A stretch of 50,549 nt of DNA from positions 1 through 50,549 of the forward strand of contig CAKUBN010000011.1 in NCBI GenBank assembly GCA_934643185.1, in the 5' to 3' direction. Under the pieces are notes generated by a model. The model had not been told where the DNA came from. It worked only from the letters and a program-made list of their open reading frames with translations, and did not search any database. Numbering within the stretch: the stretch's first letter is position 1; each line of letters opens with the position of its first letter. Shown here piece by piece: positions 6,858-16,895 of the stretch. This DNA comes from an uncultured Eubacteriales bacterium (GTDB taxonomy: Bacteria > Bacillota > Clostridia > Oscillospirales > Acutalibacteraceae). Position numbers and translations under genes: made by a program.

Positions 6858-7697
6858 ATGCTGGATGTCTTCCTCGACGCACTCGTCGATTCGTTAAAAA
6901 TGCTGCCGTTTCTGTTTGCCGCGTACTTTCTCATCGAGTATTTAGAGCACCGCGCAAGCAGCAAAATGGAACGCGGGCTGCAAAAGCTCGGTAAATTCGG
7001 GCCCATCGGCGGTGCGCTCCTCGGTGTTGTGCCGCAGTGCGGCTTCTCCGTGGCGGCGGCAAACTTCTACGCCGGGCGCATCATCACAGTCGGTACGCTG
7101 CTCGCCGTGTTCATCTCCACAAGTGATGAAGCTCTGCCGATCCTGCTCGCGCACCCGGAGCAGATGCAGTACATTCTGCCGATGCTGCTCATCAAAGTCG
7201 TCTCCGGCATCGTGTTCGGCTTTCTGGCCGACCTCATTTTGCAGCGCTTTTTCCACCCCAAAAAAGAAAAGCCGTTTGAGGAGCTGTGCGCGGACTGCGA
7301 CTGCGACCACCACAGCCTGCTGCATTCTGCCCTGCACCATACGATCAGCATTTTCTTATTCATTCTCATCGTAAATCTCGTGCTCGGCTACGCCATTTAT
7401 TTCATCGGGGAAGACCGCATTTCCGGCCTGCTCTTAAACGGCAGCGTGTTTCAGCCGTTTTTAACATCGCTCATCGGCCTCATTCCGAACTGCGCGGCCT
7501 CCGTGATCTTAACGGAGCTGTTCACCATGGGCAGCCTGCAATTTGGCTCCTGCGTAGCGGGTCTTTGCGCCGGTGCGGGCGTTGGTCTCGTCGTGCTGTT
7601 CCGCACAAACCACCGCGTAAAAGAGAACCTCGCCATTGTCGGCACACTGTATGCCTGCTCCGTCGTGACCGGCATGCTCGTGAACTTGATTTTCTAA
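6858..7697 (+). CDS. Putative manganese/heavy-metal exporter (PF11449-like)
   Basis: Polytopic membrane protein of the family annotated as putative manganese transporter or arsenic efflux protein in Clostridia. The 279-residue sequence has two related membrane repeats: GALLGVVPQCGFSVAAANFY with following FISTSDEALPILL, and LIGLIPNCAASVILTELF with following GLCAGAGVGLVVL. Each has a Pro-x-Cys in a helix break that probably lines the transport path. Between them is a cytosolic loop rich in Cys, Asp and His (CADCDCDHH), a plausible metal-binding element. GAAAGGA precedes the ATG by 7 bases. The gene is single, with its own promoter and terminator. The transported metal cannot be told from sequence. 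Confidence 0.82.
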   Translation: MLDVFLDALVDSLKMLPFLFAAYFLIEYLEHRASSKMERGLQKLGKFGPIGGALLGVVPQCGFSVAAANFYAGRIITVGTLLAVFISTSDEALPILLAHPEQMQYILPMLLIKVVSGIVFGFLADLILQRFFHPKKEKPFEELCADCDCDHHSLLHSALHHTISIFLFILIVNLVLGYAIYFIGEDRISGLLLNGSVFQPFLTSLIGLIPNCAASVILTELFTMGSLQFGSCVAGLCAGAGVGLVVLFRTNHRVKENLAIVGTLYACSVVTGMLVNLIF

Positions 7698-7705
7698 ATC
7701 TAAAC

Positions 7706-7752
7706 ATAAAAACGACCGAAAGCCTTTTCACAGTGCTTTCGGTCGTTTTTGA
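7706..7752. terminator. Bidirectional terminator
   Basis: AAAAACGACCGAAAGC (7708-7723) pairs perfectly with GCTTTCGGTCGTTTTT (7735-7750). A-rich and T-rich flanks on both sides suit both convergent genes. Confidence 0.92.
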
Positions 7753-7754
7753 TT

Positions 7755-8060
7755 TTACATGTATTTTCCGATGAATTCCGGCAGAGAGGGAATCCCCTCA
7801 TGCTTGCGGTATCGGCTGCCGTCCGCTTCGCGGTCTAAGAGGTACTTGTTGTAAAGCTCGCGGCGCAGGGTAGCGGGGTCCTTAAAGCACGTCCATGTGT
7901 TGATAACTTCATTGACTTCTTTTTCCGTGTAGTCCCGCACGGGCTCAAACTTCTCGCTCAAGTAATACAGCGCCGTCAGCTGCTTGCGCTTTTTCGTCGG
8001 AAAGCGCGTCAGCCGGCCGCTCTCATCCAAGAACGGCTGAATATCCTTATAAATCTCCAT
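7755..8060 (-). CDS. DUF2087 domain protein
   Basis: A 101-residue cytosolic protein with the DUF2087 signature: RLTRFPTKKRKQLTALYYL near the start, then a helix with EKEVNEVINTW and DPATLRRELYN. DUF2087 is found alone or fused to ArsR/MarR-type DNA-binding domains, and its basic helical character suggests nucleic-acid binding, but no biochemical role is established. AAAGGAGG precedes the ATG. It lies 26 bases downstream of mtaB on the same strand and may share its transcript. Confidence 0.85.
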   Translation of the reverse strand: MEIYKDIQPFLDESGRLTRFPTKKRKQLTALYYLSEKFEPVRDYTEKEVNEVINTWTCFKDPATLRRELYNKYLLDREADGSRYRKHEGIPSLPEFIGKYM

Positions 8061-8086
8061 TTTCTCGCCTCCTTTCGAGGTGAATT

Positions 8087-9379
8087 TTATAATACGACAC
8101 CCATACAGTGCGTATCGGTGCAGTTTTCAATGCGCACAGAATGAATTTCACCCGCAAGGGATGTGCCGCTTGCCACTGCAACAGGCGTATAGTTCATGGA
8201 ATAGCCCTCCCAAACGCCCTTTTGAATTTCGCGCTCGAAAAGCACTTCCTCCGTGCGGCCGACCTGTGCCTTGAAAAACGCCTGCTGCGTTGCGGTCGTC
8301 ACGCGGATCATCTCGTGGCTGCGCGCTTCCTTTACGGCGTTCGTCAGCTGGTCGCCCATGTCATAAGCACGGGTGCCGGGGCGGCGGGAATAAGCAAATA
8401 CGTGCACCTTTGCAAACGCGATCTCTTTTGCAAACGCCAAAGATTCTGCAAATTCTTCATCCGTTTCGCCCGCAAAGCCGACCATGATGTCCGTCGTGAT
8501 GGCAGCATTTTCAAACGCCGCGCGCAGATTGCGCACGATGGTGCGGTATTCGTCCGCCGTATAGTGGCGGTTCATGCGCTTTAAGGTTGCGTCACAGCCG
8601 CTTTGCAGGGAGAGATGGAACTGCGGGCACAGCTTTTTCTGCTTTGCCATGCGCTGAATCACATCTTCCGAGAGCTGCTCTGGCTCCAAAGAGCCAAGGC
8701 GCACGCGTTCAATGCCCGGCGTGGCGCATGCCGCTTCAATGGCGTCGCACAGATGCAGGCCGAATTCCTGTCCATAAGCCGAAAGATTGATACCCGTCAG
8801 CACAACTTCCTTGTAGCCGTTCGCGCCAAGCCCTGCAAGCTCTGCCTTGAGGTCTTCAAGCGGCTTAGAGCGCACACGGCCGCGGGCGTAGGGGATGATG
8901 CAGTACGAGCAAAACCGGTTGCACCCGTCTTCAATTTTTACAAACGCACGCGTGCGGCCCGTGAAGCTTTCCACGTTGAGGTCTTCAAACTTTTCGTCGT
9001 TCGTATGCGGCGCAATGTCGATGATGCGCTGGCGTGCGGAAAGGAACGCCAGCAAGTCCGGCACAAGGCGCTTGCGGTTCGAGGTGCCGAGGATAATATC
9101 GGCTTCCTCGAGTCTTCTTGCGTCCTCTGGGAACGCCTGCGCCATGCAGCCCGTCAGCACCATGACGGCATCGGGGTTATCTTTTTTGGCGCGGCGGAAG
9201 ATCTGCCGCACCTTGCGGTCGCTTTCGGCCGTGACTGTGCAGGAGTTTAAAATCACAACATCTGCCGTGTCGCCATCTTCCGCTGCGGCAAAGCCGTGCT
9301 GCAAAAGGGAAGAGAGCATCGCTTCCGATTCATATTGGTTCACCTTACAGCCGAGGGTGATGACCTTTGCTTTCATCAT
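8087..9379 (-). CDS. mtaB: tRNA t6A37 methylthiotransferase MtaB
   Basis: Radical-SAM enzyme that adds a methylthio group to C2 of N6-threonylcarbamoyladenosine at position 37 of ANN-decoding tRNAs. The 430-residue product shows the N-terminal MTTase domain with auxiliary cluster cysteines at about 11, 47 and 78. The radical-SAM motif CNRFCSYC (Cys153, 157, 160) follows, and then a C-terminal TRAM-like segment. LGCKVNQYESE is typical of MtaB rather than MiaB or RimO. Either of two consecutive ATGs (9379, 9376) may be the start; AAAGGA lies upstream. It follows the ABC-F gene by 19 bases, so the two are probably co-transcribed. Confidence 0.93.
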   Translation of the reverse strand: MMKAKVITLGCKVNQYESEAMLSSLLQHGFAAAEDGDTADVVILNSCTVTAESDRKVRQIFRRAKKDNPDAVMVLTGCMAQAFPEDARRLEEADIILGTSNRKRLVPDLLAFLSARQRIIDIAPHTNDEKFEDLNVESFTGRTRAFVKIEDGCNRFCSYCIIPYARGRVRSKPLEDLKAELAGLGANGYKEVVLTGINLSAYGQEFGLHLCDAIEAACATPGIERVRLGSLEPEQLSEDVIQRMAKQKKLCPQFHLSLQSGCDATLKRMNRHYTADEYRTIVRNLRAAFENAAITTDIMVGFAGETDEEFAESLAFAKEIAFAKVHVFAYSRRPGTRAYDMGDQLTNAVKEARSHEMIRVTTATQQAFFKAQVGRTEEVLFEREIQKGVWEGYSMNYTPVAVASGTSLAGEIHSVRIENCTDTHCMGVVL

Positions 9380-9398
9380 ATATGTTAATTTCCTTTCG

Positions 9399-11327
<1,929 letters not shown>

Positions 11328-11489
11328 AGTTGTTCTCCTCGGTTTATATTCCGTTTTATTATACCGAAATCTGTGTTTTAAATCAAGCAAAAACCGCAGT
11401 AAAATCGCGTCTTGCAGGCGAAAATCGCAGAGATTTGGCGTTTCCTTTCGATTTTAAGGTCAAAAATCGAAAAAAGTGTGCGGTATCGC

Positions 11490-11519
11490 TTGATTTTTCA
11501 CCGGAAACTGTTGTATAAT
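11490..11519 (+). promoter_or_regulatory. Sigma-A promoter of nrdR
   Basis: TTGATT (11490-11495), 18 bp, TATAAT (11514-11519). It lies 53 bases before the nrdR start, preceded by about 160 bases of AT-rich DNA upstream of the divergent ABC-F gene. Confidence 0.75.
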
Positions 11520-11571
11520 AACACTACTTTAAGAGACAGATTTGGTGTGTTAGAACTTTGGAGGGTTATCC

Positions 11572-12033
11572 ATGAAATGTCCCTATTGCGGATACAGTGA
11601 AAGTAAGGTCATCGATTCCAGACCGACCGATGAGGGAGAGCGCATTCGCCGCCGCCGCGAGTGCTTAAACTGCGCAAAACGCTTTACGACCTATGAAGTC
11701 ATTGAGACTGTGCCGGTGGTCGTTGTAAAAAAAGATAAATCCCGCGAGGCTTTTGACCGCAACAAGCTGTTGAACGGCCTTCTGCGCGCCTGCGAAAAAC
11801 GCCCCGTACCGCTTGAAACACTGGAGCGCATCGTAGACGAGATTGAAACGCTCCTGCAAAACTCGCTCGACCGCGAAGTGCCGTCCACGCTCATCGGCAC
11901 TTATGCCATGGATAAGCTCAAGAAAGTCGACGAAGTCGCCTATGTTCGCTTTGCTTCCGTTTACCGTGAATTCAAAGACATCAATACGTTCATGGACGAG
12001 CTCAATAAGATCAAGGCCGAGCGCAACCGATAA
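11572..12033 (+). CDS. nrdR: Transcriptional repressor NrdR
   Basis: Represses ribonucleotide reductase genes by binding NrdR boxes in response to ATP/dATP. The 153-residue product is full length. Its N-terminal zinc ribbon has Cys3, Cys6, Cys31 and Cys34 (MKCPYCGY and CLNCAKRFTTYE), and an ATP-cone domain follows with the conserved VVKKDKSREAFDRNKLLNGL. GGAGGG lies upstream of the ATG. It is transcribed alone, between its own promoter and a terminator. No ribonucleotide reductase gene is in the window, so it acts on distant targets. Confidence 0.97.
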   Translation: MKCPYCGYSESKVIDSRPTDEGERIRRRRECLNCAKRFTTYEVIETVPVVVVKKDKSREAFDRNKLLNGLLRACEKRPVPLETLERIVDEIETLLQNSLDREVPSTLIGTYAMDKLKKVDEVAYVRFASVYREFKDINTFMDELNKIKAERNR

Positions 12034-12048
12034 ATTCAGATTATGTAT

Positions 12049-12084
12049 CAGCAGTCCCAACGCGATATGGGGCTGCTGTTTTTT
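12049..12084 (+). terminator. Terminator after nrdR
   Basis: CAGCAGTCCC (12049-12058) pairs with GGGGCTGCTG (12069-12078) with one mismatch, followed by TTTTTTG. Confidence 0.88.
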
Positions 12085-12087
12085 GCT

Positions 12088-12468
12088 TTAAAACACATTT
12101 TCAAATGCGATGCGCTCTGTTTTTTGAATGTGCTCCGCCGTGTTTTTCACCATCTGGCATTCGGCGCGCGCTAAGGACACCTCTTCCTGCTCAATATAAT
12201 AGGGCAGCACGGCAAAAATGTTTTCCAGCGGCTCCAAATGCTCGTGCGGCAGGAAAACGCACAGTTTATCGTGTATTTTCTCCCAGTCTGCCTGCAATTT
12301 TCGGCTTTCCTCCAAGGCTTTTTCCGCTTCGCCGTCGGAAAGCAGCCGGTCGATATTTTCCGCGGACACGATCAGTGTATTCGCAGATCTTGCCGTGTTG
12401 CAGTAACCAAAGATACACACCGTCACAGCAAATGCCGCCAAAACGATTGAAAAGGCCATGCGCTTCAT
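12088..12468 (-). CDS. DUF4363 family protein
   Basis: A 126-residue protein with one N-terminal hydrophobic segment (MKRMAFSIVLAAFAVTVCIFG) that is either a membrane anchor or a signal peptide, then an all-helical extracytoplasmic domain rich in Glu and Leu. It fits DUF4363, a family usually encoded beside DUF421 genes. Its ATG overlaps the DUF421 stop codon (ATGA), showing translational coupling and supporting this start over an upstream in-frame ATG. The function is unknown; constant pairing suggests it works with the DUF421 membrane protein at the cell or forespore surface. Confidence 0.8.
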   Translation of the reverse strand: MKRMAFSIVLAAFAVTVCIFGYCNTARSANTLIVSAENIDRLLSDGEAEKALEESRKLQADWEKIHDKLCVFLPHEHLEPLENIFAVLPYYIEQEEVSLARAECQMVKNTAEHIQKTERIAFENVF

Positions 12469-13160
12469 TTTTTCACTCCCTTTTTTAGGCTGCCGTCCCG
12501 CCGAATGAGCGTATAATGTCCGGCTGTGTTTACCGTTAGAATAAACACTTCGGAAAGCGGTACGGCTTCGCTTTTTAATATGCTGTGTATCCACTCTTCA
12601 TTTTTGCCGCACAAGTGCATAGAGCCCACAGAAAGGTCTCCATCGCTCACCACAACGACTTCAAGGCCCTCGTCTTTCACTTTCACACCCATATCGCTCG
12701 GACGCAGGTAATTGACGGCGGCTTTTTTAACGACACTCAGCGTGCCGTTCGTCTCTACAATGGCATATGTCACATCCGAAAGCACAAAAACATCCTTTTG
12801 CCGCAGTTGCTCAAAAAGGTCTTCTATGCTCATGCGCAGCTCCCGCATGTTTTCCTGAATGATACGCCCATCTTTGATGATGACGACCGGCTTGCCGCAC
12901 ACCAAACGGTGAAAACGGCTGCTTTTAAGCATAAAAACCGAAACGAGCACCTCGAGCGCAATGAGCACCAAAATGGGGATGAGCCCGCTGAAAAGCGGCT
13001 GGCCGCTGTCCTGCATCGGGATCACCGCAAGATCGGAGATGAGCAGCGTCACGACCAATTCACTCGTTTGCAGTTGGTTGATCTGCCGTTTGCCCATAAC
13101 GCGAACAGCCAAAATAATCGTAAAATACAAGATAATCGTGCGCACAAACGAAATAAACAT
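12465..13160 (-). CDS. DUF421 (YetF-type) membrane protein
   Basis: A 231-residue protein with three N-terminal hydrophobic segments (residues 1-75, including the family motif RVMGKRQINQLQTSELVVTL). A cytosolic or surface domain with the conserved VIIKDGRIIQENM and DVTYAIVETNGTLSVV follows. DUF421 proteins such as B. subtilis YetF/YrbG are membrane proteins of poorly known role; some mobile-element copies change spore resistance and germination. The ATG at 13160 has GGAAAGGA upstream. It is divergent from the ger operon, and a possible forespore-type promoter (13191-13220) precedes it, so a sporulation role is reasonable but inferred. Confidence 0.85.
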   Translation of the reverse strand: MFISFVRTIILYFTIILAVRVMGKRQINQLQTSELVVTLLISDLAVIPMQDSGQPLFSGLIPILVLIALEVLVSVFMLKSSRFHRLVCGKPVVIIKDGRIIQENMRELRMSIEDLFEQLRQKDVFVLSDVTYAIVETNGTLSVVKKAAVNYLRPSDMGVKVKDEGLEVVVVSDGDLSVGSMHLCGKNEEWIHSILKSEAVPLSEVFILTVNTAGHYTLIRRDGSLKKGVKK

Positions 13161-13190
13161 GGCGTTTTCCTTTCCGTATGTCTTCGTCGC

Positions 13191-13220
13191 TATTATGCGT
13201 CTTCGGGCGTATAAAATACG
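13191..13220 (-). promoter_or_regulatory. Possible sigma-G-type promoter of the DUF421 gene
   Basis: On the minus strand, CGTATT (13220-13215), 17 bp, CATAATA (13197-13191). The -10 fits the forespore pattern CATnnTA as I remember it; the -35 is a weaker match. No sigma-A promoter is evident in this intergenic region. Confidence 0.3.
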
Positions 13221-13270
13221 GCCTTTCTGCAAAATCTACACGGGAGAACCATGCGGAAAGGAAACTGCTA

Positions 13271-14728
13271 ATGGAAAACTTATCTGAACACTTAAAGGAA
13301 AACGTAACATATATAAATGGATTATTTGAAAACGCCATGGATTATATCGAGCGCGAATTTATGGTCGGCACGGTACCGGCCGCGCTGCTCACCATGGATG
13401 GGCTCGTCAGCAAGCAGCACATTACTTTGAGCATTTTAAACCCGTTGATGCGCGCGAAAATTCCGACGGATAACGGCAAAGAAACGCTTTTGTTTATCGA
13501 AGAAAACGTGCTGTGCGCCGTAGAGCAAGCCGAGCTTTCCACCGTCAGCGAAGTGCTCGAACGTATGATGAACGGCTTTGCGGTGCTGCTGCTCGATAAC
13601 TGTCCGACAGCGCTCGCGTTCGGCACGCAGGGCTTTGCTGCGCGCGGGGTAGATGAGCCCGATACGGAAGTTATGCAGCGCGGCTCCCGCGAAGGCTTTG
13701 TGGAAACCTACCAGACAAACATTTCGCTTTTACGACGCCGTCTCAAAACGACCGAGCTCAAATTTGAAAAGGTGACGGTTGGCGAAGAGAGCCAAACACC
13801 GGCTGCGCTGTGCTATTTAAAAAACATCGCGGACCCGAAGATCATTAACACACTCAAAAAGCGGCTTTCCGCATGTAATCTAAAAGACGTGCTTGCAGCA
13901 GGATATTTGGCGGGTTACTTGGAGCGTCCCGCGATTTTTGATCGCGTAGGTTTTACCGAGCGCCCCGATACCTTATGCGGCAAATTGCATGAGGGGCGCA
14001 TCGGGCTGCTTATAGACGGCACGCCCACAGCGCTTTACGTGCCGTATCTCTTCGTTGAAAACTTTCAGACCGCCGACGATTATGCAAACCGTCCGTTTTA
14101 CGCCACGTTCACGCGCTGGCTGAAATACATCGCGTTTTTCCTCGCGATTTTTCTGCCGGGGCTGTATGTCGGCATCGCCGCACACGACCCGGAGCTGCTG
14201 CCGGAAACACTGCTTGTTACCATTGCACAGGCAGAGCGCAGTACGCCGTTTCCCGTCATGTTAGAAGCGATTTTGCTTTACTTTATGTATGAACTGATGC
14301 GCGAAGCCGGACTGCGCGTACCGAAACCGCTCGGCAGCTCTGTCGGCATCGTGGGCGGTCTTGTCATCGGCGAGACCGCCGTTTCCGCAGGGCTCGTCAG
14401 CGCACCGTCGCTCGTCGTCATCGCCGTCACGGTCATTACCGGGTACACGGTTCCGAAATTATACGAGCCCATGGCTGTACTGCGTCTTACTTTTATTTTG
14501 GTGGGCGGTATATGGGGTGTGTGGGGCGTGCTTGCAGGCTTTACGTTTTTATTATTCGAGCTTTGCGGCAAAACAAGCTTTTCCGTGCCGTTTTTGGCCC
14601 CGGTCGCACCATTTCGGCTTTCCGCCATGCGGGATGTGCTTGTACGCGCGGGATGGAAACGATTAGTGCGTCATAACGCCTCCGTACAACACATGCCCGG
14701 CGCGGGAAAGGGGGAAAAGCACCTGTGA
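13271..14728 (+). CDS. Spore germination protein, GerA-type subunit A
   Basis: A-subunit of a nutrient germinant receptor in the spore inner membrane. The 486-residue product has the large N-terminal cytosolic domain, with LLLDNCPTALAFGTQGFAAR and the following QRGSREGFVETYQTNISLLR, which are hallmark GerA motifs. A membrane region of about five segments follows from residue 275. GPxxxGLLVDG-like EGRIGLLIDGTPTALYVPYL is also typical. GGAAAGGA lies 8 bases before the ATG at 13271. It is the first of three overlapping genes. The germinant recognised cannot be predicted. Confidence 0.95.
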   Translation: MENLSEHLKENVTYINGLFENAMDYIEREFMVGTVPAALLTMDGLVSKQHITLSILNPLMRAKIPTDNGKETLLFIEENVLCAVEQAELSTVSEVLERMMNGFAVLLLDNCPTALAFGTQGFAARGVDEPDTEVMQRGSREGFVETYQTNISLLRRRLKTTELKFEKVTVGEESQTPAALCYLKNIADPKIINTLKKRLSACNLKDVLAAGYLAGYLERPAIFDRVGFTERPDTLCGKLHEGRIGLLIDGTPTALYVPYLFVENFQTADDYANRPFYATFTRWLKYIAFFLAIFLPGLYVGIAAHDPELLPETLLVTIAQAERSTPFPVMLEAILLYFMYELMREAGLRVPKPLGSSVGIVGGLVIGETAVSAGLVSAPSLVVIAVTVITGYTVPKLYEPMAVLRLTFILVGGIWGVWGVLAGFTFLLFELCGKTSFSVPFLAPVAPFRLSAMRDVLVRAGWKRLVRHNASVQHMPGAGKGEKHL

Positions 14729-15828
14729 AAACTAAGATCAGTGCTTTGCAGCTTTACCTTATGCTGTTTCTTTCACGTGTCATCGTCAGCATCACAATCA
14801 ATGTGCAAACCGTCGGCGGCAGCAATTTGATTGAAAGCATTTTCTCTTCGCTCGGGCTGTTTTTGTACCTTACGGTGTTTTCTCTGCCGCTTTTCGTGCT
14901 GCACAAAAGCCACCCGGAAGCATCGCTTCTGCAAATCGCAGAGAATAACTGCGGCCGCGGTGTTTCTGTACCGATGTCCGCAATTTACGCGCTTTATTTT
15001 ATAGTGATGAACATTTTCAGTCTTTCGCTTTTTCTGACGCTGCTCGTCAACACTACAGACCCCGTCGCTTCGCGTTTTTCCATCGTCCTTGTCGTGCTCG
15101 GCATCGCACTTTATGGTGCCATTCGCGGTATAGAAACCATCTCACGCGCCTCGGTATGCATTTTCACGCTGTTCATGCTCGGCATGGGGATGATTTTTCT
15201 CGCCGTCTCGCCGAACGTCACGCCGCATTATCTCATGCCGCTTTTCTATGACGGCATAGACCAAACCGTACAGGGGTTTCTCGTCTTCACAGCGCGCTGT
15301 TCTTCGCTTGCCGAGTTTGCTGTTTTGATGCCGTTTCTTACAAATACGGATACAAAAAGCGGTAAAAGTCACCGCGTGCTCGGCTTTGTCGTTTGGAACG
15401 GCGGCATCACCGTGTTTTTGGGTGTGCTTCTGTTTTTCATCGTCTCGTGTCTCGGCGAGTACGCCGCGCTGCAAGTTTTCCCCGCATACACGCTCGCTTC
15501 CATCGCGGAGATTGCCGGCATTCAGCGGCTGGACGCGCTTTTCATCGGCATCAGCATGATGGCGCTCATCGTGCGTATTGCCTGCGGATTATTCTGCATC
15601 GCCGTATGCATGACACCTATCCCGACACGCCCGCGCGCGTGGCTGACGGCACTCATAGCCGCGCTGACAGCAGTTCTGTCCCTATGGCTCACAGACTCCG
15701 CCGCACGCGTCGGGGCCGTGTTCCGCACGGCGTATCTGCTGCCGTTTTCCGTTTTGACCGGCGCTATGCTGCCGAGTTTGCTTTGGTTTTTCGACTGCAT
15801 CAAAAAGAAGAGGAGACGCGCCGCATGA
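14725..15828 (+). CDS. Spore germination permease, GerB-type subunit
   Basis: B-subunit of the germinant receptor, an APC-superfamily-like membrane protein thought to bind the germinant. The 367-residue product has about ten hydrophobic segments, begins with the typical KISALQLYLMLFLSRV, and ends with a basic KKKRRR tail. It starts with GTG at 14725, overlapping the A-subunit stop (GTGA), and a GGGGGAAAAG Shine-Dalgarno sits inside the A gene. Its own stop overlaps the C-subunit ATG. Family secure. Confidence 0.93.
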   Translation: MKTKISALQLYLMLFLSRVIVSITINVQTVGGSNLIESIFSSLGLFLYLTVFSLPLFVLHKSHPEASLLQIAENNCGRGVSVPMSAIYALYFIVMNIFSLSLFLTLLVNTTDPVASRFSIVLVVLGIALYGAIRGIETISRASVCIFTLFMLGMGMIFLAVSPNVTPHYLMPLFYDGIDQTVQGFLVFTARCSSLAEFAVLMPFLTNTDTKSGKSHRVLGFVVWNGGITVFLGVLLFFIVSCLGEYAALQVFPAYTLASIAEIAGIQRLDALFIGISMMALIVRIACGLFCIAVCMTPIPTRPRAWLTALIAALTAVLSLWLTDSAARVGAVFRTAYLLPFSVLTGAMLPSLLWFFDCIKKKRRRAA

Positions 15829-16895
15829 AAAAAGCACTCACATCCGTTTTACTTTCGCTCATTTTGACGCTCACCGCTTCGGGCTGCGCGCCAGAGCTTT
15901 ACGAGCGCTTGCTCATCAGCGCAATCGGCGTAGACCGCACGGCAACCGGCTGCCGCGTGACGGTGCTCGCTTCCGAAACGACGGAGGACGGAGGGCAGAG
16001 CACCTTTTCCGGTGAGGGCGATACCGTCCCCGAAGCGCTCAGTCAAATCGCGCTCAAAAGCGGCCGCACGCCGCTGTATTCGCACAACGCCGCCATCCTT
16101 TTCGGTATGCAATGCGCAGAAAGCGGTATCGCCGAACAACTGGATTTCTTTATCCGCCACTACGATTCCCGCCCGACCGCCAAAGTTTTTCTCGCAGAAG
16201 ATACCGCCGAAAGCGTCCTGTTACAGACGGATCTCACCGCCGAACGCTTCATGCAGCTTTCAAACGGCGCAAAATACAGCGGGGCCGCGGCAGACGTGAA
16301 TTTGCTGCAGCTTGTAAACGGTCTTTACGGCGTAAACACCACTGCCGCGCTGCCCGTTCTGCGCGCCGATGATTTGCCCACGCCCGTCGGCACAGCCGTT
16401 CTGCAAAGCTACCGCCTGTGCGCCGTGCTCACGCCGGCGGAAACACAGGGGCTTAGTGCCTTGCAGGGTACGCTTTCGGGCGGCGAATTTACCGTAGAGG
16501 ATGAAATTTTCGGCACGGTATCGCTTAAAGTGCGCAGTTCAAAGAGCACTATACGCTTTACCGGTACCGCAGAGGTGCAAAGCTTTGCCGCCGATATTCA
16601 AATCACCGCCGAGGTCTCTGCCGTCACAAACACGGCCATGCGCGTTGGGAACGAGGCCTTCCCGCGCTTTGAAAACGCACTTGCATCGTGCGTGCAGGAA
16701 CGCATCACAGCCTACCTGCAAGCCGCAAACGGAGCCGATGCCGCAGGCCTTTGCGAAGTCATCTTCCGCAGCGTGCCAAATGTGTGGCAAGAAATAGGGG
16801 AAAGCGCCGCAGAAAAGCTTTCGGCCGCCGAAATTGCACTGCACATCACCGCCAACGTACAGCGCGTGGAGGAGGAAGACATCCCGTATTTCTAA
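15825..16895 (+). CDS. Spore germination lipoprotein, Ger(x)C subunit
   Basis: C-subunit of the germinant receptor, a lipoprotein on the outer face of the spore inner membrane. The 356-residue product has a type II signal peptide (MKKALTSVLLSLILTLTASG) with lipid-modified Cys21. The family sequence ERLLISAIGVDR follows, then FLAEDTAESVL and the C-terminal GerAC domain. Its ATG overlaps the GerB stop (ATGA). Its last four bases overlap the stop of the convergent gene at 16892, with no terminator between, so the ger transcript probably runs antisense into that gene. Confidence 0.93.
   Translation: MKKALTSVLLSLILTLTASGCAPELYERLLISAIGVDRTATGCRVTVLASETTEDGGQSTFSGEGDTVPEALSQIALKSGRTPLYSHNAAILFGMQCAESGIAEQLDFFIRHYDSRPTAKVFLAEDTAESVLLQTDLTAERFMQLSNGAKYSGAAADVNLLQLVNGLYGVNTTAALPVLRADDLPTPVGTAVLQSYRLCAVLTPAETQGLSALQGTLSGGEFTVEDEIFGTVSLKVRSSKSTIRFTGTAEVQSFAADIQITAEVSAVTNTAMRVGNEAFPRFENALASCVQERITAYLQAANGADAAGLCEVIFRSVPNVWQEIGESAAEKLSAAEIALHITANVQRVEEEDIPYF

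Noticed and set aside
7300..7340. His/Cys-rich loop of the exporter as a separate metallochaperone gene
   Set aside because: The reading frame runs unbroken through both membrane repeats, with no internal start and ribosome site.
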